Source: Styela clava
Taxonomy: Eukaryota; Chordata; Ascidiacea; Stolidobranchia; Styelidae
Direction: 5' to 3'
NCBI RefSeq assembly: GCF_964204865.1
Contig: NC_135261.1
Location: 7,936,001-8,000,000, forward strand
DNA: 64,000 nt
This document shows, one piece after another, positions 33,219 through 44,559 of this stretch. A program made the position numbers and the translations under genes. The notes under the pieces are model-generated. The model was not told where the DNA came from. It ran no database searches and saw nothing but the letters and a program-made list of their open reading frames with translations. How positions within the stretch are numbered: the stretch's first letter is position 1; each line of letters begins with the position of its first letter.

Positions 33219-36200
33219 ATGGCAAGTCATGACAGCCAACTTAGGCACTTAGTTAGAGGGTACTTAGGAGAAGCCAGGCAATGTTTTATAAGAGAAGATT
33301 ATGGCAAGTCGTACGCTTTTTATCTGCTTGTTATAAAACTTGCGCCTGTTGTAAAAGCTTCTGTGGAGAAAGAGTTCTGTGAAACGTGGAAACATTGGAG
33401 CGCAAAACTTTTTAGTTTAGGGAAATTTAAAGAGCTGATAGAACTCTATCAACAAGGTGATTTTATGTATATAATGATAACTATTTTGTTGAAATTCAGC
33501 ACTACATTGCATTATATATCAAATTTGCAGTTTTCATCAAAATGCATGATACTGGCTAAAGTGTATCCTCAAGCTTGTGTTCATGACCCAATTTACAGGG
33601 TGCCCATAAAGTTCCTTTACAATTTCAATTTTGGTGTGAAGTTAGTTCTCAATATATTTTGACCAGGTTTGTTGTTTTCAATCGGTAATTGTTTAAGTAT
33701 TTTTATTCCATTTAATACACATTCGAGGGCCAAAACAGTATATGGTATCGATAAATTCCCTTTGCAATTTTAAAATAATTGGAGATTTTTTAGACACACT
33801 CTGTACTACTACAGGGAGTTGAATTACATTCATATATCAGCTACATTCCTATATCTGAAATGTTCATTTACCCTTTCAATGAATGCGATTGGTAAGGAGG
33901 AGTTTGTTATCATCATATAATTTTTCTACTCTATATTTAATTGTTTCAGATGCATGGATTTGATCTCTTGCATCATAATAGTGATACCTAAAAAGTTGAA
34001 TATTGAATATTTTTTTAACCCAGAATGTTTATCATGCATACCAATTTGAAACAAAAATTTGAAAATATTACTTGTATGTTTAATTTTTTTAGGATGTGAC
34101 GCATTTTACGAGTGTGAGAATCTTCATCTGTTGATGGCTGAATTATTTTTTAGAATGGAACAGAAGTTGCCTGCTCATAGCACTTACAAACGGTATTGTA
34201 ATGGTATTTGTCAATGTCTCTTTCCCAGATTCATCTTATAATTTTTTTTTCATCTCTTTTTTATTTTTTTTCCATGACTTCTATACTTTTTTTGCATATA
34301 ATAAAGTAGCATTCTATGTAACTATTTAAAACAACTATGAAAATGAATTTAAATTATTGAATTTAACTTCGGACATTCTAAATTTTAATTTCAATAACTT
34401 ATTGAGCCATGTCTTGCTGCTCGACAGCGACCCTTTTTATTTGCTTGCTTCCTGTTGCACAACATAATTTAAAATCTTTAAACAAATGGATTTAGAGCTC
34501 TTCAAATGAACTCTTCGAATATGGCAACCCTGGAATGCATTGATAACTTGTGTAGAGAAATGATTGATAATTGGACTTATCCTATGTTGAATGACAAGGA
34601 AAGAAATTTCAAATTCCATGAAGCGATTCGAGATAAAATATTAAAAATGAAGGAACAGGGAAAGGAGGTTCATGTTATAGACATTGGATCTGGCACAGGG
34701 ATTATGAGGTAAGAGTTTAAATTAGTGTAAAAGAAAAATCAAAATTTGGATTTTCTGATCTCCTAGTACAGGAGTGTGCAATCTTTAATTAATACAGGAG
34801 GACCAGATACAAATAACTGTATGAAACCACAACCATCTTTATTTGACATAGGCTTTCTAGTGATTGCAGCATTCGCTGGCACGAAGAACCATTGTAGCGT
34901 CATAGGAATAGATACCATTCAAAATTGGCACTAATCCGCGCGCCGCACAATATTTTTCTCACCGGCCGCATTTGGCCCGAGGGCTGTTGGTTGCACACCC
35001 CTGTCTTAGGACATCAGAGTCAAAGTGTGGGACATTTAAGACATTGATCAGAAGAGTTGTTTTTTAGGTACCGGTACACGTTTTATCAATATATTGGAAT
35101 GCATTAAAACGCATTGAAAATAATTACTATTGTTTCTCATGGCAGAAAAAGTTTCGATAGTTACCAATCTCAAACGAATCACTACCTAGGTTACATTCAT
35201 TCTCATTTCTAATATCTTTACTATGTTTTACGTAATCATATTGCCACAATTATTACACCATTCTTATGACAGTATGTTTGCAGCAAAACATGGTGCCACG
35301 ACTGTTACTGCCTGTGAAATGTCACCAACTATGAGTAATCTTGGCAAAGAAATAATAGAAGGCAATGGATTTAAAGATCAAATTGTTTCATTAAATTGTT
35401 TATCGACAGATATTCACTTACAGGAAAATGGTTTGTGTATTTATTTCTGTAATGTATCTAAATCTGTTTCTGTGTTGTATGTTAATTCTGCTTATTGTTC
35501 TCGATGAGCAGTACATTTGTAGTTCATTTGTTTTTTCCAAATACAGTATCTGAAGCAAATTTATACCCATGCCTAATATGGACTTGTTACTGGACAAGAC
35601 TTATGATTAAGCTGTCTTATCAGCCTTACTCTTCCCGGGATGAATATGAAAATTACATCTCATTGTTGAAGATATTTCAGATCCGTATTTATTGCAACAT
35701 TGCTAAATGGTTAACTTAAATGTCAGTATTCTGGTTAACTGTTAGTCTGTTACCATACCCATCCTGAACTTGTAACCCAGCGGTTCTTAACCAGGGATCC
35801 TTGGTCCCCCAAGTGGGCCTCGTAGCAGTTGGAAGGGGGCCACAATACCAGGCACCAAATTGATTTTGATGCAATTTCATTTGCAATCTTTTCCCTGTAC
35901 CAGAAAATCCCCGTGCTTCCTATTTTCATTGTTTCATAAGGTTATTTCACAGGTGGTTTTCACTTTGTTGAGCATGAATTGTTTGAACATAATGGGATTT
36001 GGAATCTACCAATCAAAATAACACTTTAATAAATACCACTGGAATGATAAACATTGGGGACATGAGTGCAAGAAGCCTCCGAATGGGGGCCACGAGCCAT
36101 AAAAGGTTGAGAACCACTGTAATGTAACTTGACAAGAGACTATGATATTTTAATATGGATAAGCTGTCTTATCAGCCTTCCCCAACATAAATATGAAAAT

Positions 36201-39200
36201 TCTAAACTTATTGTTTAATTAACCATCGGCAGTAATTAGAGGCAAAATTATATACAATTTTTTATGTAATAAACTTCTATACACATTCAGATGGATCTAA
36301 TATTCTACCTCACAAAGCATCTGTTGTGATAAGTGAAACACTTGATGCTGGAGTATTTGGTGAAGGAATTATAAAAACGATCGACCATGCATGGAAAAAA
36401 CTTTTATTTCCGCCAGAAGAAGGTGGATCTGTGATTCCATCAAAAGTTATTGTCAATGTGATTTGTGTAGAAAGTGAAGATATACATCAGAAACACTGGT
36501 AGATATTTTACAAACATTTTTTTGGTTGATGTTACTTCAACTTTGTGCATTAAAGATATTGTCACGTCGAAATTCACTATGGGCATGGCAAAGACTTTTT
36601 AAAGGAAAGGACAGTGAATTTTACGATTTACCAACTACGAAGCATAACCTAATATAAATCCATGCTATATAATAGTGGTTGGGCTGGGCTGATGGCTCGC
36701 GAGCCATATATGGCTCCCTGAAAAATCTGATATTCCACGGCTAAGCTTACTCTTGTTATCAGATTTCAAACTATATACAGTAGTATGGCCAAATTTGGAA
36801 GAATATTTGCCAATACGTTTGAGAACACATGCTCTGCGCCCGTCTATGTTATTATGGTAAGAGAATTACCAGACAGGCATTGTGACAAAACCAGGGGATT
36901 CCTGGAACATATTTTGTGATGCACCAAGCGATAAAGTTGCGGGGCAAAAGAGGAAACCTTCTGTCCGTTTGTACTGTTTATTTGTAATATTTGGATTATT
37001 TAAAGCACTACGGATATGCCTATTAGAAAGAAACTATTCGTAAGTGAATTTCAACATGTGTTGCATGTGAGCATTCGTCCAATGCCCTTAGCGACAACAA
37101 GCAGCATCAGAAGTCACATTAAAAATATATTGAGACATTTTATGTGTTGAATTTTGGGTATAAAATTAAGACATGATCAGGGAAAGAAAAATGCTGTATG
37201 GCTCGCACGGAAATGCAATTGAAAATATGTACCTTTTATGGCAAAAAGGTTCCAGACCCCTGCTATATAACCTACTATTGTACTAAGATACCACCATGAT
37301 ATCCTATTATTCCCCACATGTATGGCCGAGATAAAACAAGACTATTCTGGATGCAATGCAGCTATTCTCTGCAATGAATTTTCAATTCATACCAATTAGC
37401 AATAGAGTGGTGATTTTGGTCAATTCGTGATTATCATTGCACTCATAAAAGAACATAAATTATGGTAAAATTTTAGTCTCTGTAATTGAAATACATATGA
37501 ATATACTTTTGCATTTTTATTCGACATTGGCCTCGAATGTGTATCCTAACGACTCTCATCAACCCTTTCCTATTCATTGTGATGATTAATCATTATTACT
37601 CATCTGATTAAAATGTTATTCATTGGTTTGTTCAAAAATTTTAGTTTCCCAACTAAAACTCGCTCCGGCAACAAAATCATGATTTTATGCGATTGCAGTA
37701 AAATTCCTCTTCGAAATATAATGAATAAATTTTAGATCTAAAACCTATAAGCATGTATATAATTTCTATCACAAGCTATTTTCTTCAATTTTCAGTGGTG
37801 ACACTACATTCGAATTCACACCAAATACTGAAGAATCAAATAATATATTGCTGACGAGTAAAGTTGGTGTTGGATTGCAACCTGACAATGAGGAAATGCT
37901 TGGACCTAATTTTTTTGTATGTTTTACATTAGTTTCTTATTTGCTCCCTTTTTAATGGCGTAAAAAGGGAAACTAATGTAATCTGATGACTAATTACGCA
38001 CAAGAGCAAAAGAGTTTAAAAAAGGTTTTCTTCCAGGCATTACCAAACCATCTCTTTCACTAAAAATGTCTGGTTTCTTCAACATTAAAGGACTTTTTGG
38101 AGTTCTAGCTATCTAGTGTTCAGGAGGCTTTGCTCAAGTCTCTATTTGAAAGACTCAAGACTTGGATGATCCATATGTCAATTTGACTCGCTGCTCTGGA
38201 TTCAAGGACTTCTACTCAATGCTGGTACATAATACTGTTCATCACATAAACTCGCTCTGCCAAAATGCTATACCAGATGTATAATTTTCTGTCTCAAACT
38301 TGTCAAATTTCAAATATGATTCTATCAACATCTTTGTTTTCAGAGTGATGGCTCACAACCTGAACCTTACACCTCAGAACGAATATCCAGAATCAAACAC
38401 AAACTGCTTTCCAATTATCATACGATACAAGAAGTCAATTTCAATGATCCACAACAGATTTCCTCCATAGCAGAAAGAAAACCAACGACAATAAATATCC
38501 AACTACCAATTACTGCAGATGGTTTTCTTGATGCTGTAGTTTTGTGCTTTGATCTTGCAGTGGATGACAACCAAGTGCCAAAATATGTAATCACAACAAG
38601 TAAGTTTTGTGGGCAGGATCGCCCAGTGCATAGGTTCTCGAACTGTGGCAACAAGGCGATTGATTATTCAGATATGAAATTATCTATAGGTTCCAAGTAA
38701 TTTCAACTTACTCAGGAACATCAAACGATGAATAACAACGTGTTTTTTTTTGATTCCATAAATTCACTGTGGGTTTCATGAATAATAGCCAACCTTTTCA
38801 CGGGCTCCATAACACTGAAAGCTTGAGGCGCTTGACCTAGTGGTTGTATGTTGGAATTGCGTGAAAATAGTATGAAAGACATGAACCAATTTAAAGGATT
38901 AGCAGACAATATATTTCTAAATAAATTTGCTTTGTCTTTCAGAGATTGATTCAGGATGTTGTTGGGAACAGGCTGTGTATCCAATTCGTCATATTGACGC
39001 ATCAACAAATAAAATAAACTTCACAAGATTACATGTAAAAAAATCTGACATCGTTGAACTGAACCTCACTCAACACCACAACAAAATTGTACTGGAAAAT
39101 TGCATTCATCAAGATACTTCAATGAAGAAAAAAGTTTTACCGCAAAATTTAATGACAGATAATTTTTTTCAAAACTTGACCGTATTTTCTCTTCAAGAAG

Positions 39201-41821
39201 ACAAAGTAGTTTTGTTTAATGATAGAAAATTCACACAATCATGTAAAAAAGCGATTTTGAGATTTATGGAAACAACAAATTCCACTTCGAAAACACTAAA
39301 TGGAAATATGTGTGACCATAATGGTGCCAGCATACAACCAAATGGAATATTAAATAACATGGAAGAGCTACCTGATGAAAACTCTGGCTATACATCACAA
39401 GACACATTTATATCAGTCTTAGATATGACAAGTCCATTCTCAAGATTGCCTTTAGAGCTTACACAGTGCCACAAACGTGTATCCATACACAAAGGTCTTT
39501 CTATTGGCACTAATACTGAGCAAAAATTCGCAACACATTTGGGTTTGAAATATGTCATTTGTAATGGAAACTTGAATGAAAAATATGATGCTTTATTTGT
39601 TGATATTGTGGAACAAAGTGGACTTTTACACCAAGAAGCATTTAACAATATCGCTCATGCCAGGTTTGTGTCATTTTTCAATCACAGTGTTTAAATTTGA
39701 TAGGGTATGACTAATTGCAAGAAAAATGTTTGTTTAAAAGTCGATGAGTTTGAATTTGGAAATGTAATATAAACTCAAACTCATTTTTCAAATGAATCTA
39801 TTTGTTTTGGACTGAGAAATAGTTAATAAATCTTAGAATAATTGGTTGCTAATGCCACATCTGACTTAGACTCTTAGCCGTGGCTGTCATGTAATAAAGT
39901 CTTCCATTCTTTCTTCGGGGCTCCCAAAGTATGCGAACCAAGATGGCGGACATCAAATGTAATATATGTACTAGGTTAGGGTTAGGTCATAATTTTAGCT
40001 ATAAATACTACGGGAGGCTCTTGGCTAGTCTTCGAACTGATAATAGGACTAAAATAAGGAAAATCGGAAAAAAATTATCGCCTAACCCTAACCTGTTACC
40101 CATGTTACGTTCCGATGTCCGCCATCTTGGTTCGCATACTTCGGGAGCACCCTTTCTTCTACCCATGCATGAATAACAAGCCATATAGCTACCCAACTGA
40201 GTCTTAACTTTATCGTAACTTATTTGAGATATTGACACATTTGCTCCTAACAGGAAAAGTGTATTTGATGGGAATAAGTAATACAATTTGCACAGACGTC
40301 AATATAGTAGTCAGTGCAAACCATTAGCCAACTAAAAGAAGCTATTTTGTTTAGAACTTTACTTCATCCAAATGGGAAAATATTTCCAACAAGAGTTAGA
40401 CTGATGGGAATGGTTTTCGAATCAGAAGAACTTTTGCAGCGATGTTCTGTGCCAAATATTGACCAAACTATAGGGGTTGAAATTGGGAACTATCTGCAAG
40501 AATATCAGGTAACGAGAGCGTTATTTATATCTTGATAGTTGTAACCATATCACTCTGAGAAATTATTTGAACTGGTCAATAACAAACCATTGCTGTTCTC
40601 AAGTTTAGTTGGACTGTTTCTTATTTTAGAAGGCCTCGATGGATGACACATCAGTAACACATTGCATGCCTCTGATTAACCTTCACATGTTCAAATGCTA
40701 CACAGGGCATATAATTGAGTGCGAGAGAATTGCTGCTCCTCATCATTGTAGGGTGCCATGGCTTCCTCCACCATCAACCGAAGAATTTGAAACAATTAAC
40801 TGGCCAAATATTCCTATATTGATTACGGACTCTTTTGCCACATTGTTGCGCTGCTTTATCGGTTTTCCTCCCCAGGAAAGATACGAAAATCTTCTTTAAT
40901 GTTCCGCGATACAGACATCCCTAGTTTGTGTCTGATAGGCACATAAAAGTATTCCTCCATCCACTTAATGCAATTTTTGATTATCCAAGGTGAGAAGAAA
41001 GCAATTGCTGAAATGATGCACACACAGCTTGCTGCCAACAAAACAGTTATCACAAATTACAAAACTTGCAAGTTAAATTCCTCATTTTTACTTCCAGGCA
41101 ACTACACTTTCGCATATCAATATGAACAAAACCAGATTTACTGCATTGTCTGAATGTGTCGATTGCATGGCTATTGATTTAAATAATACTGACATCTCAT
41201 CCATTTGCGATTGTGAAACAAAAACTGATGTTAAAATTACCCATAGTGGATTTGCTCATGGAATATTCATATGGTCGATATTGGAGGTATGTCAAGTTTG
41301 CAAATTTTAATATTTGTGAAGAAATTGAGATTATTTTAATGCTACATCCTATTACTAATTCTAGAAGTTATACAACTTTTAAGTGAGTTTTTGTGGTGTT
41401 GTCTTGTCAGTCCGTTTACAAGTAGCCTATATAATAACATGGACAATGCCAGAATTCAATTCTTTTTTCCCTATACGCCTATTCACCATTTTTGCTCAGA
41501 TTCTTTCCTTTTAAATTTGACCACCAAACCAATTTTGAAATACAACACTACATAGCTTTAGTTGTTTTGTAAGTGCGTAAAGCAAAATTCTAACTAGGGG
41601 TTTGATAGATTCCGTCAAATCCCCGTCATACATTGGTACCTATAATGAATATTTTACTTCAGCTTGATGAATGTACAACCTTTGACACGTCCAATTCGTG
41701 GCAACAGTGTGCGATCATGTTTGGGAAGAACTCTATAGATGTTGCTGCAGGAGACTGCTTAACACTAGAAATGAAACGCAATCTCAGTTATTTTACTTTT
41801 AATATATTGGATAAAACATAA
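33219..41821 (+). CDS. PRMT9: Protein arginine N-methyltransferase 9
   Basis: Eleven exons: 33219-33456, 34093-34192, 34496-34708, 35273-35430, 36291-36498, 37796-37916, 38344-38599, 38943-39663, 40355-40508, 41098-41286, 41663-41821. All join in phase, giving 838 residues (human about 845). Residues 1-115 form a TPR-like helical region. The first methyltransferase unit has the S-adenosylmethionine loop DIGSGTG (175-181), CEMS in the next strand, and the double-Glu loop SETLDAGVFGEG with Glu252 and Glu261. A CCWEQAVYP motif and a second, degenerate methyltransferase-like half follow, as in human PRMT9. The human enzyme is a type II (symmetric) methyltransferase whose known substrate is splicing factor SF3B2. 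The ATG at 33219 fits the family. Introns hold MITEs and SINEs; a frame in intron 9 (40639-40899) is a SINE, not an exon. Exon 10 follows exon 9 directly by alignment. Confidence 0.93.
34769..35005. mobile_element. hAT-type MITE in PRMT9 intron 3
   Basis: Starts CAGGAGTGTGCAATCTTTAA and ends GGTTGCACACCCCTG, the same family as the MITE at 3426. Flanks TCCTAGTA (34761-34768) and TCTTAGGA (35006-35013) match at 6 of 8 positions, consistent with an old 8-bp target duplication. Confidence 0.8.
35540..35670 (+). mobile_element. SINE 3'-part fragment in PRMT9 intron 4
   Basis: Contains AATACAGTA, TTGTTACTGGACAAGA, GCTGTCTTATCAGCC and CCCGGGATGAATATG, in the same order as the 3' half of the SINE at 17873. 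The tRNA-like head is missing or unreadable. Confidence 0.6.
35725..36200 (+). mobile_element. SINE fragment split by a hAT MITE in PRMT9 intron 4
   Basis: The left piece (ACCATACCCATCCTGAACTTGTAAC) and the right piece (AATGTAACTTGACAAGAG, then GGATAAGCTGTCTTATCAGCC) are consecutive parts of the SINE body. They are interrupted exactly by the hAT element at 35778-36119, and the doubled TGTAAC is the target duplication. Confidence 0.65.
35778..36119. mobile_element. hAT MITE nested in a SINE
   Basis: Ends CAGCGGTTCTTAACC and GGTTGAGAACCACTG form a 15-base inverted repeat with one clear mismatch. Flanks CTTGTAAC and AATGTAAC match at 6 of 8, each separated from the element by one base. No coding capacity. 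Confidence 0.78.
36673..37262. mobile_element. Nonautonomous hAT element in PRMT9 intron 5
   Basis: A perfect 8-bp duplication CTATATAA flanks it (36665-36672, 37263-37270). The left end TAGTGGTTGGGCTGGGC and right end AAAGGTTCCAGACCCCTG are weak inverted relatives; GATGGCTCGCGAGCC near the left and TATGGCTCGCACGG near the right are typical hAT subterminal words. No transposase frame. Confidence 0.78.
39917..40152. mobile_element. Foldback MITE in PRMT9 intron 8
   Basis: Nearly perfect long inverted arms: GCTCCCAAAGTATGCGAACC AAGATGGCGGACATC on the left, against GATGTCCGCCATCTTGG TTCGCATACTTCGGGAGC on the right. Same family as 31975-32212 but better preserved. TTTCTTC on both sides (39910-39916, 40153-40159) is the target duplication. 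Confidence 0.88.
40650..40890 (+). mobile_element. Decayed SINE in PRMT9 intron 9
   Basis: GAGTGCGAGAGAATTGCTG, GGCTTCCTCCACCATCAACC and GCTGCTTTATCGGTTTTCCTC follow the order of the SINE at 17873. It happens to keep an 87-codon open frame (40639-40899) preceded by an acceptor-like TTCTTATTTTAG, so gene finders may call it an exon. Confidence 0.7.
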
Positions 41822-41825
41822 TAAA
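41820..41825 (+). terminator. PRMT9 poly(A) signal overlapping the stop codon
   Basis: The stop TAA (41819-41821) overlaps AATAAA as TAATAAA. If used, the 3' UTR would be only about 10-30 bases. Confidence 0.5.
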
Positions 41826-42253
41826 ATTTCCAATGTCTTATGGGTGAAGCTAGGTAGCATCTGATTCTTTTTTAACAAGAGAGTGGGTAAGCAGTCTTCG
41901 AGGCTTCACCTGACCACTAATGCGCCACAAGGTCCGCATTTTATTAATTTTGATGACTTGATTGCAGCCAGAGTGATCAACAATCAACATGTACACTTCA
42001 AGTCCTCAATATTCAGAAGGTGACAGGCAGAGACTACCGGTACTTAAAATTTGCCATCTGACATAGATAAACATTGCAATGGTTTCAATAAATTTCCTTG
42101 CCGAACCAGCCATTTTAGAATGTATTCAATCAATCAGGTTTTTGGGCCATCATGATTGGATTGCATAAGCATGTATTTCTTTGAAGCAAAGATTTACTTC
42201 TTCTTGAGGCAATACCAGAGCAGTTGTGGCATACACAGTGGCACATGAGCAAC

Positions 42254-42259
42254 TTTATT
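42254..42259 (-). terminator. NKIRAS poly(A) signal
   Basis: TTTATT on the + strand reads AATAAA on the minus strand, 53 bases beyond the NKIRAS stop codon. Confidence 0.55.
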
Positions 42260-42312
42260 AGCTCCGTATTTCTTGAGTAATACTGTAAGTCAATGATATC
42301 AGAATCTTGAGT

Positions 42313-44559
42313 TCAGTCCACTGATGTTTGCTTCAACCTTCGGCTTCCTAGTAGTGTAGATTTTTGCGGTGGTTGTGTCAGTCTACTGCACACATATGTG
42401 AATGGTTCGACCACACTGGTTCTATTCGTCATTGTTGAATTGTAGATTTTCACTATATAGGAAAAAGACGACATTTAGTCAATAATTTGACACAAATTAT
42501 TTTCAAATCTATGTGAAATTCACCTTTCTCCTTTGCCGCCCATTTTTGCACCATCATTGCATCGACTTGTCTTTGTTTGTGTAAATCTGTTTTGTTACCG
42601 ACAACGACGATAACAACCTAAGGAATGGCAAAAAAGGTATAAATGAATAGATTACTTCAGGCCAGGGTTTCTGTAACTGGGCCCTCGGCCACTCTAGAGG
42701 GCCACAAGCAAACACCTACAACCATTGAAGTAAATTTGGCTGCAATTCGCACGTAAAATAAATACCCTAATGGAAACTTATTACAAGGAAAACTGCATAT
42801 TTTTGTTGAAAAGCAGGGAACCGCTGTCACAGAAGTTTGAGAATCACAGCCCAAGACCAATTCCCCTCATAAACACTGATTATCAAAAAGACCAGCATGA
42901 GAATATTAATATATTTTACCTCTTTCTTTTCTCTTGTTCTGTCAATCTCTCTTTTAATTGCTTCAATACATCTGAAGGATTCTCTGTCAGAGATGCTATA
43001 AACGAGAACGAAGCCCTGTAATAAATATACTATATTAGTTTCTGAACAATATAAAATTTGAAGAAAAAAACCTTTCATATTGCATTGTACAGGCTGATAG
43101 AGTTTTATTACTCCTGACTGCCATTTTGAATCAATGGATATATTGTGATCCAGTGTAGCATATATCAGACAAAGTCATACCTCACCAAAATGAAGATAAT
43201 GTTTTCCAGAAGTGCTTGGATTCAGCCAGTCCTGTAGTGAGAATACAATTATAATATCATTGAACTTTTTGAAAGCAGAATATATAGCGTTACATGAATG
43301 AATACTAAAGAGAACCGGCAGCCCAAATAGTATGGGTGGATAAGCAATTAAGCATATCCGTAAAATGTTGAATAAAATATATTTGGTTCTTTCATTACTC
43401 ACGTAGGCATGTAAAATTAAATAGACAATATCATACAGAAAAAGATTCTGGAGATTCCAAATGCTGTAGCTCTATGCTTATTTTTGTGTGGCCTCACTTG
43501 GAATTGAAGGAAATAGCCCATAATTTGAGTCTCTAAGGATTAACCTAAGAAGCTGAAGAACTATTTACAACCTCAATACTGTCAAACTTCAACTCACATT
43601 TCCAGATGTATCTTGAATACGAACTTGTTCTTTGACTCCGCGATCTGTCTCTATTTGAGCAAGATAACAATCTTCTCTTGTGTGCATGATATCCTGAAAT
43701 ATAAAATAATTTAGGTTTGAATTTTTGCACTTTAATGAAAATTCCAACTTGCTGGTTCAGTGGTCAAATCCTTGTAGATAGATTCGCCCAAGACTGTGCA
43801 ATACAGCGATATCGACAAAATTGCATTTATCATAAAATCTGAATTTACTAGAGCAAACTGGTAGTTAGGACTTGAATTAAGACTGTAAGTTACTCTTGAA
43901 CTTTCGGGTCAAGGCTTAGAATCAGAAAAATTGCTAGACTTCGGTAAAGGATAGGATTTAACGTTACATATTTATCCCGGGGGAGAGGAAAGCCGATAGG
44001 ACGGCTTAATCATGTGGCGAACCACGGCCTCTCGTCTGGTAACCAGGTCGGGTATGGGATTAGTTAGACAGTTATTTGTTTTCGGAAGCATGGACTTGAT
44101 GGTGGAGCACCAGCGATTACGTGAACCACCCTACGGCGACGAGGAGTCCAGCAATCCTCTCTCACATGATCATCCCCGCATGGGATTCGAACCTGCGATC
44201 CCACGAAGGGTAATCAGACATACGGTGGCGAGCGTATTCCTAATGATTAGCACGATGCGCCACACCGCAGAGCATGAATACTGAAATAAACCAAATTGCT
44301 GCAGAATAACTTGGTGCCATTGATATTTGACATCAGAATCCATTGACAGATTGACAAGCAATCTTAGTCAAATGACAGAATGAAATGCCTTATTCTGGTT
44401 TTCTATTATCGTACCTACCAGATCATGACTTTTTCTAATTTTTATAAATGTTCATCATTTTACCTTGCTGGCATATTCCCCATATATCGCATTCTCTAAA
44501 ATTGTAGTTTTTCCAACTCCCGGTGCACCACACACTACTAGTTTGCAAGTTTTAACCAT
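42313..44559 (-). CDS. NKIRAS: NF-kappaB inhibitor-interacting Ras-like protein (kappaB-Ras)
   Basis: Six minus-strand exons, in transcript order 44559-44464, 43693-43598, 43231-43181, 43015-42920, 42617-42524, 42452-42313, join in phase to 190 residues (human NKIRAS1 is 192). A small Ras-fold GTPase whose mammalian relatives bind IkappaB and Ral GAP. G1 loop GAPGVGKT (11-18); ETDRGVKEQ (47-55) is the family hallmark; the G3 motif is DTSGN (60-64) in place of Ras [12 protein letters not shown] and NKTD (121-124) follow; the last helix has [12 protein letters not shown]. There is no CaaX box, as in kappaB-Ras. Ras position 12 is Pro and position 61 is Asn, so intrinsic hydrolysis is probably altered. 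Introns 1-4 are all phase 0. A SINE lies in intron 1. Convergent with PRMT9, and divergent from TBC1D10 across about 2.1 kb. Confidence 0.93.
42664..42855. mobile_element. Decayed hAT-like MITE in NKIRAS intron 4
   Basis: Left CAGGGTTTCTGTAACTGGGC and right AGAAGTTTGAGAATCACAG are weakly inverted ends; CGGCCACTCTAGAGGGCCAC lies just inside the left end. No target duplication seen. Low-grade evidence. Confidence 0.4.
43950..44270 (-). mobile_element. tRNA-derived SINE in NKIRAS intron 1
   Basis: Reverse-oriented copy of the 17873 SINE: GGGATTCGAACCTGCG is the inverted B box, and TTTATCCCGGGGGAGAGG with a GGATAGGATTT end is the inverted tail. It runs antiparallel to the + strand and so in the same sense as NKIRAS transcription. 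Confidence 0.85.

Noticed and set aside
40639..40899. Additional PRMT9 exon
   Set aside because: The DNA follows the SINE body word by word, and the protein alignment is continuous from exon 9 to the exon at 41098 without it.
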